DNA from: Chloroflexota bacterium | GTDB lineage: Bacteria; Chloroflexota; Limnocylindria; P2-11E | Assembly: GCA_005882765.1 (NCBI GenBank) | Contig: VBDV01000131.1 | Span: forward strand, 1-33,501 | Direction of reading: 5' to 3' | DNA length: 33,501 nt | Part shown: positions 25,218 through 33,041 of the stretch, piece after piece | Layout: the number at the start of each line of letters is the position of its first letter | How positions within the stretch are numbered: position 1 is the first letter of the stretch | Translations under genes and position numbers: made by a program | The notes under the pieces: generated by a model | Seen by the model: only the letters and a program-made list of their open reading frames with translations | Told to the model about the DNA's origin: nothing | The model's database searches: none

Positions 25218-26672
25218 CTATTTCTTCTCGAGCATCGCCCGAAGGGCCTCGCGGCCCTCGGGTGTCGCATCCGACTTCTCAGGCACGATGATCTTCGGCT
25301 CCGCCAGCTTCGGCGGACTGTCGCCGTGGAAGTCGAAGTCATCCCCGCCCGCCTTCCTGATCGCCTCGCGCTCGGCATCCGGCGAATCGAGACCGACGAG
25401 CTTGTCAACCGTCTTTCGATTGCGGATCGACCGCGCAAGGGACGCGAGAACCGCGGGGGAGCGAAGCGCCTGCGGGTCGACCTGCGCGAGCGGCGACATC
25501 GCTGCCTGGGCGGCGAGCTCGTCGCCCGAGACGGTGATGCCTTCCTTGCGGGCGATCGCGTCCAGCACCAGAAGTGACTTCGCGCGCCGCTCCGCGACCG
25601 GACGCCACTCTGTGCGGATCTCATCCTCGGTCTTTCGCGCCTGAAGGAGGAACTTCTCCCACGTCATCCCTTCCTGCTTGATGCGCGCCTTCAAATCGTT
25701 CACCAGGTGTTCCAACTCGTCCTCGATCAGAAGCTCCGGAATCTCCACGGTGGACGTGGCCATCGCGTGCTCCACCGCTTTGTCGGCCGCTTCGTCGCGA
25801 GCCTCATGGAAGGCCGCGTGCGCCAGCTCGTTCCGCACCGCCTTCCGGAGCGCGGCGACGTCCGCAACGCCGACCGTCTTGGCGAACTCGTCGTCAAGCT
25901 CCGGCAAGATCTTCTCGGCCACCTGGGACGGCCGGATGCTGAATGTCCCGGTCTTTCCGGCAAGGTCGTTCTCGCTCGCGTCGTTCGGGAAAGTGAGGTC
26001 GACCTTTTTCTCGTCGCCCAGCTTCATACCGACGAGGGCTTCGCCGAGTCCCACCATGCCGAGATCTTTCCCGGCCTCGATGTGCGCGTTGCGCGCGAAC
26101 GGCGGCAGGGCCTTCCCCGGCACGGCTGCGTCAATGTCAACGGTGAGGATGTCGCCGGCTCGCGCCTCGCGGTCGACGGGCCGAAGCTGAGCGTGGGTGT
26201 CGCGCATCGACGCGATCGTTCGCTCGACGTCTTCATCGGTGGGCGGAGCGGCCTCGACGGTCGCGCCGTGCGCCAGGTAGTCGCCGAGCGTGACGTCGGG
26301 ACGCACAACAACGGTCGCGGTGTAGCGGAGGGGCTCGCCCTCTTTGAGCTGCGTCAGCTTCGCATCCGGCCGATCGATCGGCTCGATGCCCTCCGCCTCG
26401 ACGATCTCTCGATAGGTCTGGTCCATGAGGTCGTCCGCGGCGTCCTCCCAGAGATGCTCCTTGCCGTATGCCCGCTCGTACATTCCCCGCGGTGCCTTGC
26501 CGGGACGAAAGCCCGGTATCTTCGCGCGCTGCACGTGCCGCTCGAACGCGGCGTCCGCCGCGCGCGAGAGGCGGTCGGCCGCGACCTCAACATCGAGCGT
26601 GACCTTCGATCCAGGCTCTCGGCGGACCGTGTGCTTCACGGATGACGGCAAAGTCTTCGGGGAGTTCTGCAT
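25218..26672 (-). CDS. tig: Trigger factor (ribosome-associated chaperone)
   Basis: This 484-residue chaperone binds nascent chains at the ribosome exit. The N-terminal ribosome-binding domain contains the signature GFRPGKAP (54-61). An FKBP-type peptidyl-prolyl isomerase domain follows (about 155-250, with AGDILTVDID and GKTGTFSI). The rest is the helical C-terminal chaperone domain, ending in an extended acidic/basic tail. The frame continues upstream by 236 codons, but that part has no trigger-factor homology and overlaps two plus-strand genes, so the ATG at 26672 is chosen. It has no clear ribosome-binding site. The start lies 12 bp from a divergent gene. Confidence 0.93.
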   Translation of the reverse strand: MQNSPKTLPSSVKHTVRREPGSKVTLDVEVAADRLSRAADAAFERHVQRAKIPGFRPGKAPRGMYERAYGKEHLWEDAADDLMDQTYREIVEAEGIEPIDRPDAKLTQLKEGEPLRYTATVVVRPDVTLGDYLAHGATVEAAPPTDEDVERTIASMRDTHAQLRPVDREARAGDILTVDIDAAVPGKALPPFARNAHIEAGKDLGMVGLGEALVGMKLGDEKKVDLTFPNDASENDLAGKTGTFSIRPSQVAEKILPELDDEFAKTVGVADVAALRKAVRNELAHAAFHEARDEAADKAVEHAMATSTVEIPELLIEDELEHLVNDLKARIKQEGMTWEKFLLQARKTEDEIRTEWRPVAERRAKSLLVLDAIARKEGITVSGDELAAQAAMSPLAQVDPQALRSPAVLASLARSIRNRKTVDKLVGLDSPDAEREAIRKAGGDDFDFHGDSPPKLAEPKIIVPEKSDATPEGREALRAMLEKK

Positions 26673-26684
26673 GGAGATACGCCA

Positions 26685-27038
26685 ATGGTAATCGGGTACG
26701 CTCGTCGACAGCAGATGTTCTTCTACGAGATCCATGAAGGCGACGAGGAGCTCGGAACAGCCGTCCTCCTCGCCCACGAGCAGCATCTTGAGCCGCTCGA
26801 ATTCTTCGCGCTCGTGAAAAAGGCGCGGACGTTGCTCGTCGATTCGTTCGAGGAGGATTCGCTTTCCGAGGCGATCGCGAACGAGCTCGCGCGCACGGCC
26901 GGCTTCATCCACGTGACCGACGATCTTCTCGTCGCGTCCGTGAACGTGGACGTGACCGAGGAGGGCACGTTCCTCGTCTCCGAGGAGGCCGGCGACCGCA
27001 GCGTGTTCCTCTCGAGCGACGACGACATCGAGAACTGA
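26685..27038 (+). CDS. Small acidic protein, unknown function
   Basis: This 117-residue protein is very acidic and not assigned to a family. It is rich in Glu/Asp, with an aromatic MFFYEIHEGDEE opening and an acidic SSDDDIEN end. The overall pattern vaguely recalls DUF1292-type small proteins, but the match is weak. The ATG at 26685 is supported by a GGAG sequence 8 nt upstream; an ATG at 26715 is an alternative. The next gene starts 4 bp after the stop, implying cotranscription. Codon usage and composition match neighbouring genes, so it is likely real. Confidence 0.72.
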   Translation: MVIGYARRQQMFFYEIHEGDEELGTAVLLAHEQHLEPLEFFALVKKARTLLVDSFEEDSLSEAIANELARTAGFIHVTDDLLVASVNVDVTEEGTFLVSEEAGDRSVFLSSDDDIEN

Positions 27039-27042
27039 CCTG

Positions 27043-27942
27043 ATGGAGCGCGTCGGTTTCGTCGGCCTCGGGATCATGGGCGCGCCGATGGCCCGGAACG
27101 CGCTGGCAGCAGGATTCCCCGTCACGGTCACGAATCGGACGCTGGATCGCGCAAAGCCCTTCGAGAAAGACGGGGCGACGGTGGTCCGTACGCCACGTGA
27201 GGTGGCCGAGCGATCGGACATCGTCGTGACGATGGTCACGAGCTCGCCCGACGTGGAAGCGGTGACCTTCGGGCCCGACGGCATCGCTTCCGGTGCGCGA
27301 CCCGAGCTCCTCGCGATCGACATGAGCACGATCAGCCCAGCCGCGTCGCGCGAGATCGCCAAGCGCGCGGCAGCGAACAAGCCGCCATTTCACACGCTCG
27401 ACGCGCCTGTCTCCGGCGGCGAGCTCGGGGCGATCGAAGCGCGTCTTGCGATCATGGTCGGCGGCGGCGAAGCGGACACCAAGCGCGCGATGCCGCTCTT
27501 CGAGGTCCTCGGAAAGACGATCGTTCACATCGGCGATCACGGTGCGGGGCAGGCCTGCAAGCTCGCGAATCAGATCGCCGTGGCGATCAACAACCTCGGT
27601 GTATCCGAGGCGCTCGTCTTCGCGAAGGCGCAGGGCATCGATCTCGAGCGCACGCGACAGGTGATCGCGGGTGGTGCGGGCTCATCCTGGGCGATGCAGA
27701 ACTACGCCCCGAAGATGATCGCCGGCGACTTTCGCCCGGGTTTCATGGTCGATCTGCAGCAGAAGGATCTGCGGCTCGTCCTCGACAACGCCTACGGCGA
27801 CCACGTTTCGCTGCCGGGGACCGCGCTCGTGCACGCGCTGTATACCGCGCTCCAGCAGGGCGGCGGCGGGCGCGAGGGCAATCACGCGCTTCTGAAGGTC
27901 ATCGAACGGCTCGCCGGTGTCGAAGCGCGACAAGATCGTTGA
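27043..27942 (+). CDS. NAD(P)-dependent 3-hydroxyisobutyrate dehydrogenase-family oxidoreductase
   Basis: This 299-residue beta-hydroxyacid dehydrogenase has the N-terminal Rossmann motif GLGIMG (8-13), the substrate-binding DAPVSGG (120-126) and the catalytic K173 in the GQACKLANQ segment. The length and motifs match 3-hydroxyisobutyrate dehydrogenase and tartronate semialdehyde reductase; sequence alone does not choose between them. The ATG follows the small acidic gene by 4 bp. A Gly-rich segment near the C-terminus is unusual but in frame. It probably acts in the cytosol in branched-chain amino acid or glyoxylate/sugar-acid metabolism. Confidence 0.92.
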   Translation: MERVGFVGLGIMGAPMARNALAAGFPVTVTNRTLDRAKPFEKDGATVVRTPREVAERSDIVVTMVTSSPDVEAVTFGPDGIASGARPELLAIDMSTISPAASREIAKRAAANKPPFHTLDAPVSGGELGAIEARLAIMVGGGEADTKRAMPLFEVLGKTIVHIGDHGAGQACKLANQIAVAINNLGVSEALVFAKAQGIDLERTRQVIAGGAGSSWAMQNYAPKMIAGDFRPGFMVDLQQKDLRLVLDNAYGDHVSLPGTALVHALYTALQQGGGGREGNHALLKVIERLAGVEARQDR

Positions 27943-28033
27943 CCGCACGTTGACCTAGCGACCGGAGAACCAAGCTCAAACGGGTACGGCTGTCCTATTG
28001 AGCGTGACTGTCCGTCCCGCCGACTCTTGATAC

Positions 28034-28954
28034 ATGGCGGCACGCGTCCTGGTGGTGGAGGACGACGAGGCGACCCGCGGCGCGCTGCGCGCGCTCCTCG
28101 ACGATGCGGGCTACGTCTGCGACGAGGTCGGCGACGGCGAGCGCGCCGTCGCTGTGATGCGCGATGCGCGGTTTGACCTCGTCCTTCTCGATCTCGGCCT
28201 ACCCGGAATGTCCGGTGCGGAAGTTCACCGGCAGCTGCGTCAAGACCCGCGCACGCGCTTTCTGCCGATCGTCTTTCTTACCGCTCATTCCGACCGCCAG
28301 ACCAAGCTCGCCGAGCTCGAGGCCGGCGCCGAAGACTTCATCACCAAGCCCTACGACGCCGACGAGCTCCTGGCGCGAGTGGGAGCGGCGGTGCGTCGCT
28401 GGAGCGGGATGCGGAACGTCAACCCGCTGTCCGGGCTTCCTGGCAACGCGACCATCACCGAAGAGCTCGAGACGCGCCTCGCGCGCGGGGAGCATTTCGC
28501 GCTGCTCTACGTGGACATCGACCGCTTCAAGGAGTTCAACGACCACTACGGATTCACGCGAGGAGACCGCGTGATCACGATGCTTGCGGAGATCCTGATT
28601 CACGCCGCCGGCTCGGACCAGCGCTTCGTCGGGCACATCGGCGGGGATGACTTCGTGCTGCTGGCGCGAGCCGAGGAAGCGGAAGCGCTCGCAGAGGAGA
28701 TCACCGGACGGTTCGACGCCTCGATCCGCGCGCTCTACGACCCGGATGACCACGCACGCGGCTGGATCGAGGCCCGCGATCGTCGGGGACGTCTGCGCCA
28801 CACGCCGATCGCCACGGTCTCGATCGGGATCGTGAACGTACCGCCGGGCCGTTTCGACGGCGCGACCGCGGCGGCACGCGCGGCCGCGGAGGTCAAGGAA
28901 GTCGCGAAGCGTCGACCCGGTTCGGCATGGGTGGTCGATCGCCGGAAAAGTTGA
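28034..28954 (+). CDS. Response regulator with degenerate GGDEF (GGDDF) domain
   Basis: This 306-residue PleD-like protein has an N-terminal receiver (1-125) with acceptor D53 (LLDLGLPGMSG) and KPY switch Lys, and a C-terminal GGDEF-fold domain (about 130-306). The signature there is GGDDF (203-207), with Asp in place of the catalytic Glu. In canonical diguanylate cyclases this Glu coordinates metal, so activity is doubtful, and the domain may instead bind GTP or partners. No partner kinase gene adjoins. The start ATG follows a 91-bp gap after the oxidoreductase gene; tRNA-Leu begins 19 bp after its stop. Confidence 0.9.
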   Translation: MAARVLVVEDDEATRGALRALLDDAGYVCDEVGDGERAVAVMRDARFDLVLLDLGLPGMSGAEVHRQLRQDPRTRFLPIVFLTAHSDRQTKLAELEAGAEDFITKPYDADELLARVGAAVRRWSGMRNVNPLSGLPGNATITEELETRLARGEHFALLYVDIDRFKEFNDHYGFTRGDRVITMLAEILIHAAGSDQRFVGHIGGDDFVLLARAEEAEALAEEITGRFDASIRALYDPDDHARGWIEARDRRGRLRHTPIATVSIGIVNVPPGRFDGATAAARAAAEVKEVAKRRPGSAWVVDRRKS

Positions 28955-28973
28955 GCCCCCTTAGGCTAGGTGT

Positions 28974-29056
28974 GGGCGAGTGATGAAATGGCAGACATTC
29001 GAGCTTTAGGAGCTCGTGCTCGAAAGAGCGTGAGGGTTCGAGTCCCTCCTCGCCCA
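28974..29056 (+). tRNA. tRNA-Leu (anticodon UAG)
   Basis: This 83-nt type II tRNA has a 7-bp acceptor stem GGGCGAG/CTCGCCC, anticodon stem CGAGC/GCTCG with loop TTTAGGA (anticodon TAG), a long variable arm (TGCTCGAAAGAGCGT) and T-arm GAGGG-TTCGAGT-CCCTC. The discriminator base is A, as expected for leucine. CCA is not encoded, because CGG follows. It reads CUN codons. Confidence 0.97.
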
Positions 29057-29122
29057 CGGTTTGCCTTGTGAGGCGCTGAGGCCGGACGTTTTGTGCCCGG
29101 CGTCAGAAGGGTTCGCCGAGCT

Positions 29123-29908
29123 TCAGCGTTTTCCAGATGCGGGCGGAGTGGCATACATGAGCGAACCTGGTGTGGTGAGGAGCTCTCCCGTCTCGAGATA
29201 GGTCTTCAGACCCGAGAGGATCATCGGCCAGCCGCCGAAGAGCTGGTCGTTCGCGCCGTCGCGGAGCCGATCGTGGGTCACGGTAAGTCGGCACGAATCG
29301 CCGACCGGTTCGATCTCCCATGTGACCCGCGACGTTCCTTCGCGCTTCACGTCTTCGCTCCAGAGTGCGCGCATGGTCTGGACGAGCCTTCGCGGCGGAT
29401 CGACCTCCAGGTTCTCGCCTTCCACGAGTGGCCCGTTGCTGGACGGGTGGCTGGTGTCGTATCGCGAGCCCGGCGTCCAGTCCGAGTCGATGTGAACCCC
29501 GAAGTTGTACTTGCTCCTGATGTCGCTGTCGGTGATGGCCTCCCATAGGCGCTCCGGCGTGGTCTTGATGTAGATCTCGAATACCTTCTCCACGGGTCCC
29601 TCCAGTTTGGTTTTTAGATCGCTGAGAGCGGCGGTCCACGGCTCGGCGTACTTGCTCACCCACCGATCGTGGACAAGCCGAATCGGCACCGGGTTGAGAA
29701 AGTGGAGCTTCTCGCGGCCTCGCCGCTTGGTCACAACGAGGCCGGCGTCTTCAAGCTGCTTCAGGTGCTTCATGACGCCGAACCGCGTCATCCGGAACCG
29801 CGCTTGGAGCGCGCCTAACGTCTGTCCATCCTCACGGAAGAGCCGGTCGAGGAGGCTCCGCCGGGTCGGATCGGCCAACGCCTTGAACACGTCATCCACT
29901 GCGGCCAA
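29123..29908 (-). CDS. ArsR-family regulator fused to SRPBCC (AHSA1-like) domain
   Basis: This 261-residue two-domain protein has a winged-helix ArsR-type DNA-binding domain at residues 5-95 (ALADPTRRSLLDRL, LKQLEDAGLVVTKRRGREK) and an AHSA1/START-like SRPBCC ligand-binding domain at about 105-245 (TPERLWEAITDSDI, YDTSHPSS). Such fusions or neighbouring pairs are common in Actinobacteria and Chloroflexota; the ligand is usually unknown. No metal-binding cysteines of the ArsR type are seen. The start is TTG at 29908, or GTG at 29899 giving MDDVFKALADP. An inverted repeat just upstream is a likely autoregulatory operator. Confidence 0.92.
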   Translation of the reverse strand: MAAVDDVFKALADPTRRSLLDRLFREDGQTLGALQARFRMTRFGVMKHLKQLEDAGLVVTKRRGREKLHFLNPVPIRLVHDRWVSKYAEPWTAALSDLKTKLEGPVEKVFEIYIKTTPERLWEAITDSDIRSKYNFGVHIDSDWTPGSRYDTSHPSSNGPLVEGENLEVDPPRRLVQTMRALWSEDVKREGTSRVTWEIEPVGDSCRLTVTHDRLRDGANDQLFGGWPMILSGLKTYLETGELLTTPGSLMYATPPASGKR

Positions 29909-29914
29909 CTATAG

Positions 29915-29930
29915 GTGACCGTTTAGTCAC
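29915..29930. promoter_or_regulatory. Probable operator of the ArsR–SRPBCC gene
   Basis: The inverted repeat GTGAC-N6-GTCAC ends 6 bp before the TTG start of the ArsR-type regulator. Its symmetry and position suit a dimeric winged-helix repressor binding over its own promoter. There is no experimental support; the assignment rests on position and symmetry. Confidence 0.55.
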
Positions 29931-30008
29931 ATGTCAAACCACGGGAGGACTCGGGCTCATCCCCCGACGAGGTGACGTGGTCCGGAGGGCTGCTGCGTCA
30001 ACCCATTG

Positions 30009-30215
30009 ATGGACGATCGCGTGGACTTCTTCTGCGCGCGCCCGGACCACCAAGGTCCGGAGCCGACCGATGCGCTAACGATGCACGAAGACCGCTGGGC
30101 CTACTGCTCGGCCGGAAAAAGCGAATCGCACGATTGGCAGCCCACCGGGGGCATGTCCCTCGAGGACGTCAAAGGATTCGCGCTCCGTCATCCGATCCGC
30201 CGCGTCGATCCGTAA
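30009..30215 (+). CDS. Small hypothetical protein (68 aa)
   Basis: This short protein begins MDDRVDFFCARPDH and includes WAYCSAGKSESHDW and GGMSLEDVKGF segments, ending near an Arg-rich tail. Two Cys and several His residues might bind metal, but no known motif is complete. The ATG at 30009 is used; a TTG directly before it is less likely. It is flanked by the divergent ArsR gene and a 340-bp gap. Aromatic and acidic composition and balanced codon use suggest a real gene. No function is assigned. Confidence 0.6.
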   Translation: MDDRVDFFCARPDHQGPEPTDALTMHEDRWAYCSAGKSESHDWQPTGGMSLEDVKGFALRHPIRRVDP

Positions 30216-30555
30216 CTGACCGCGGCAGCCCACTCGTGTGGGCTCCAGTTGGCCTCGTCCGTGGATGCCAGGCGTCGTCCCGGAACGAGACTGTCCTAGA
30301 TGTCACGACGCCGCCGGCGGGATGGAGTCCCTGGCCGGCGGCGCGTGCGCATTGGGGGAGGTGGGGTGGACTTTCTGAACGCTCGCTGCGTACAACGTCA
30401 CTAAATGCGACATGCGGCGGTCTATGTGTCGCAGCGACGTTTCAGTTAACGGATGCTGAGCAATAGAGCCAGCGGATATACCGACGCGCACAACTTTGGG
30501 CGCAGGGCGTCCCCGGATCGGGCGGGCGAGCCCGCCCGCATCGCCTGTTACACGG
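30216..30555. other. Gene-poor 340-bp gap with hairpins
   Basis: No convincing gene is seen here. The stretch contains a 7-bp hairpin AGCCCAC/GTGGGCT with a 4-nt loop (30227-30244), 11 bp after the small hypothetical gene; a perfect 10-bp stem CGCCGCCGGC/GCCGGCGGCG with a 15-nt loop (30309-30343); and a 9-bp hairpin near 30519-30538. None is followed by a T-tract. Part of the stretch (about 30380-30500) is less G+C-rich than its surroundings. Confidence 0.5.
30519..30538 (-). terminator. Hairpin after the GerW-like gene
   Basis: A 9-bp perfect stem CGGGCGGGC/GCCCGCCCG with a 2-nt spacer lies 17 bp beyond the stop codon of the GerW-like gene. It could end the minus-strand operon, but it lacks a T-tract, so the terminator call is tentative. 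Confidence 0.4.
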
Positions 30556-30888
30556 CTAGCGTCTGGCCCTTGCCAGGGTCTTCACGACCGAGCGCGCGAC
30601 GAGGAGCGCGACGATGGCGACGAGCTGCCCGACGAGGATCGTCCGATTGAGGTCGATCGCGGGCCGCCACTCGGCCTCGCCGTTCTTGATCACCCACGCT
30701 CCGGCGGGCCGCGCGCGCACGCCAAAGCCGACGCCCCCGTTCCCGGCAGTATCGCCGCCGCCGCCGCCACCACCCATCACGCTGGCGGCGGGGATGATCG
30801 TGATTCCGTTCTCCTGGTAGGGGTCGCCGTATACGCGGCGGACGGTAATGACCTCTTTCGCCTGGCTGATCGCGTCAAGTGCGTTCAT
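30556..30888 (-). CDS. GerW/YtfJ-family protein
   Basis: This 110-residue protein has the YtfJ/GerW core: ITVRRVYGDPYQENGITIIPAA, then a Gly-rich run and GVGFGVRARPAGAWVIKNGE. A hydrophobic segment (about 85-101) near the C-terminus may anchor it to the membrane. In Bacillus, GerW is needed for lysozyme-independent spore germination, but homologues are widespread in non-spore-formers, so sporulation should not be inferred. A GGGAGG ribosome-binding site lies 8 nt before the ATG. It lies 67 bp downstream of the metallo-hydrolase gene. Confidence 0.85.
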   Translation of the reverse strand: MNALDAISQAKEVITVRRVYGDPYQENGITIIPAASVMGGGGGGGDTAGNGGVGFGVRARPAGAWVIKNGEAEWRPAIDLNRTILVGQLVAIVALLVARSVVKTLARARR

Positions 30889-30955
30889 CGGAAGACCTCC
30901 CCTCGGTCGTCGCCCCGACGATACGCTCCGTCACTTTGGTTAGAGACACGCTGTG

Positions 30956-31786
30956 CTAGATCGCGAGCTCCATGCCCTCGCGCGCCACGACGACCTCGAG
31001 GCGGGGGGCGGTTTCGGTCGCCTTCTTCTGCGCCTCGACGGCGATTCGATCGAGCGCGTCGTCGCTGCGGTCGGGGTCGTGGTGATAGAGAACCAAACGC
31101 TTCACTTTCGATTTGGCCGCCACATCGATCGCGCTCGCGATCGTGGAGTGCCCCCACGTCGGCTTGAAGTCGCTCTCCTGGAATTGGGCGTCGTGGATAA
31201 GCGTGTCCGCGCCGGTGGCGAGGGCGATCACGGGATTCGGTTTTCCAGAGAACGGATCCTCCGTATCCGTCGCGTAGACGAACGCATGGCCGTCAGCCTC
31301 GATCCGGAACGCGAGAGCGGGCGCCGGGTGGAAGATGCTGGCGGCGCGCACGCGGAACCGCCCGATCTGCTCGTCGCTTCCATCCTGCAGCTCGCCGACG
31401 GATAGCTGCGCGGGAAGATCGTCGATGTCGACGGGAAAGAACGGATCGTCCATCCCGAGCCCGAGCAGCTCGCGCATCGTCCGGGATTGCTTGGGGCCGC
31501 GGATGCGGAGCGACGACTTCGGGTCGTACGCCGGACGGAAGAAGGGAATGCCCTGGATGTGATCCCAATGGAGATGCGAGAGAAGGAGGTCGACGGAGAA
31601 CGGCCGCGTGCCGCCGCCGTTCATGAGTGCCGTGCCGAGCTCGCGGAGTCCCGTGCCGGCGTCGAGGATCAGAAGCGATCCGGTGCTGTCGCGAACTTCG
31701 ACACAGGCGGTGTTGCCGCCGTATCGCACGGTGAGCGGCCCCGGCGTCGGGATGGAGCCTCGCGTGCCCCAGAAGCGGATCTTCAT
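30956..31786 (-). CDS. Metallo-beta-lactamase-fold hydrolase
   Basis: This 276-residue MBL-fold enzyme opens with MKIRFWGTRGSIPTPGP and contains DAGTG (42-46) and the dinuclear-metal motif HLHWDH (H71, H73, D75, H76). Further His and Asp residues appear in the IFHPAPA, ATDTED and YHHDPDRSDD segments. The opening resembles MBL-fold phosphodiesterases acting on cyclic nucleotides or phosphonates, but the substrate is unproven. It starts 7 bp after the GAF–HD-GYP stop, so the two are probably cotranscribed; a role in nucleotide signalling is a reasonable but untested idea. Confidence 0.9.
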   Translation of the reverse strand: MKIRFWGTRGSIPTPGPLTVRYGGNTACVEVRDSTGSLLILDAGTGLRELGTALMNGGGTRPFSVDLLLSHLHWDHIQGIPFFRPAYDPKSSLRIRGPKQSRTMRELLGLGMDDPFFPVDIDDLPAQLSVGELQDGSDEQIGRFRVRAASIFHPAPALAFRIEADGHAFVYATDTEDPFSGKPNPVIALATGADTLIHDAQFQESDFKPTWGHSTIASAIDVAAKSKVKRLVLYHHDPDRSDDALDRIAVEAQKKATETAPRLEVVVAREGMELAI

Positions 31787-31793
31787 CAGTCGC

Positions 31794-33041
31794 TCAGGAG
31801 CTCGGTGCCTGATCGCGCTCGGAGAGGCCCGACTCCGGCGCAGCGGTCATTCCCTCGTCACCGGGTTTGGGCCAGGTGTGCTTCATGGAGTCAAGCGTCC
31901 ACTCGAGGTCGTGAACGTTGCGGCGCACGGCTGCGACGACGGCCGGGTCGAGATGATCACCCGCCATGCCATCCATGATCTCGAGCGTCTTCTCGAGCGT
32001 GTACGCGGGTTTGTAGTAGCGGGGCGCGGTGAGCGCGTCGAAGACGTCAGCCGCCGCGACGATCCGCGCGCCAAGAAGGATGCGCTCCGCCGGCAGGGCG
32101 CGGGGGTAGCCCTTGCCGTCCATGCGCTCGTGATGCTGCGCGGCGATCACGGGAACGTCGCGCATGTCCTGAGGGAACACGAGGTGGGCGAGGAATTCGC
32201 CGGTCTTCTCTGCATGGACCTTCATGTATTCGAACTCGGCCTGGTCGAGCTTCCCCGGCTTGAGAAGAAACTGGTCGCGTACCGCGATCTTGCCGTAGTC
32301 GTGGAGCAGCGCGGCGGCGCGGATCTTCTCGAGCTCTATCCCCTGAAGCCCGAGCGCCCGCCCGATGACCTCCGCATATCGCGTCACGCGCTGGCTGTGA
32401 CCGGCGGTCTGCTGATCGCGTGCGTCGATCGTGACCGCGAGCGTCTCGATGAGCGTCGTCCAGAGACGCCGCTGCTCGGCGACGAGCTGCGCGTTCTCGA
32501 CCGCAACCGCCGCCGATGCCCCGAGCGAGCTCAGCGTTTCCTCGTCGTCCGTCGTGAACTCGCCACCCCCGTTCTTGTTCACCACCTGGAATACACCGAT
32601 GACGCGATCGTTCTGTCCGGTCATCGGGAACGTGAGCAGCGTCTTGGTGCGGTACCCAGTGCGATGGTCGGGCTCGGGGTTGAAGCGGGGGTCCTCGTAC
32701 GCATCGGCGATGTTGATCGTCTCGCCTGTGGCGGCGACGGTGCCCGCGATGCCGACCCCGATCGCCTGCCGAATCTCGCCCGCGCCTGTGCCGAGGGCGA
32801 CCTTCGACCAGATCTCAGCGCGGTCGCGATCGACGATGAAGATCGTGGCGCGATCAGCGTCGAGAAGCTGGGTCGTGACCGTCGCCATGTCCCGCAGCAG
32901 GGCGTCCAGGTCGGTGATCGACATGAGACGGCGCGTCACATCGAGGATGAGATCGAGCTTGGACCCGGCTGTGACTTTGCGTTCGCCCTTGCGCCGCGGC
33001 TGGGTGCGACGGTCGCGCCGCGTCCGGCGCTCATCGGTCAT
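31794..33041 (-). CDS. GAF–HD-GYP phosphodiesterase
   Basis: This 415-residue cytosolic protein has a basic N-terminus, a GAF domain (about 35-190) and an HD-GYP domain (about 200-370). The catalytic motifs HDYGK (H247-D248) and HHERMDGKGYP (from H303) are intact, so hydrolysis of c-di-GMP is expected. The C-terminal 40 residues are Pro/Glu-rich and probably disordered. The ATG at 33041 overlaps the stop of the preceding GAF gene as TGATG; a 49-codon upstream extension in the same frame would run inside that gene and is rejected. It heads toward the MBL hydrolase 7 bp downstream. Function is inferred from motifs. Confidence 0.94.
   Translation of the reverse strand: MTDERRTRRDRRTQPRRKGERKVTAGSKLDLILDVTRRLMSITDLDALLRDMATVTTQLLDADRATIFIVDRDRAEIWSKVALGTGAGEIRQAIGVGIAGTVAATGETINIADAYEDPRFNPEPDHRTGYRTKTLLTFPMTGQNDRVIGVFQVVNKNGGGEFTTDDEETLSSLGASAAVAVENAQLVAEQRRLWTTLIETLAVTIDARDQQTAGHSQRVTRYAEVIGRALGLQGIELEKIRAAALLHDYGKIAVRDQFLLKPGKLDQAEFEYMKVHAEKTGEFLAHLVFPQDMRDVPVIAAQHHERMDGKGYPRALPAERILLGARIVAAADVFDALTAPRYYKPAYTLEKTLEIMDGMAGDHLDPAVVAAVRRNVHDLEWTLDSMKHTWPKPGDEGMTAAPESGLSERDQAPSS

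Noticed and set aside
26673-27380. N-terminal extension of trigger factor
   Set aside because: The extra 236 codons have no homology to trigger factor and cover two plus-strand genes with proper starts.
28972-29057. Alternative tRNA acceptor stem GTGGGCG/CGCCCAC
   Set aside because: It also pairs, but shifts the T-arm by two bases and leaves a G discriminator; GGGCGAG/CTCGCCC gives a standard T-arm and the A73 expected for leucine.
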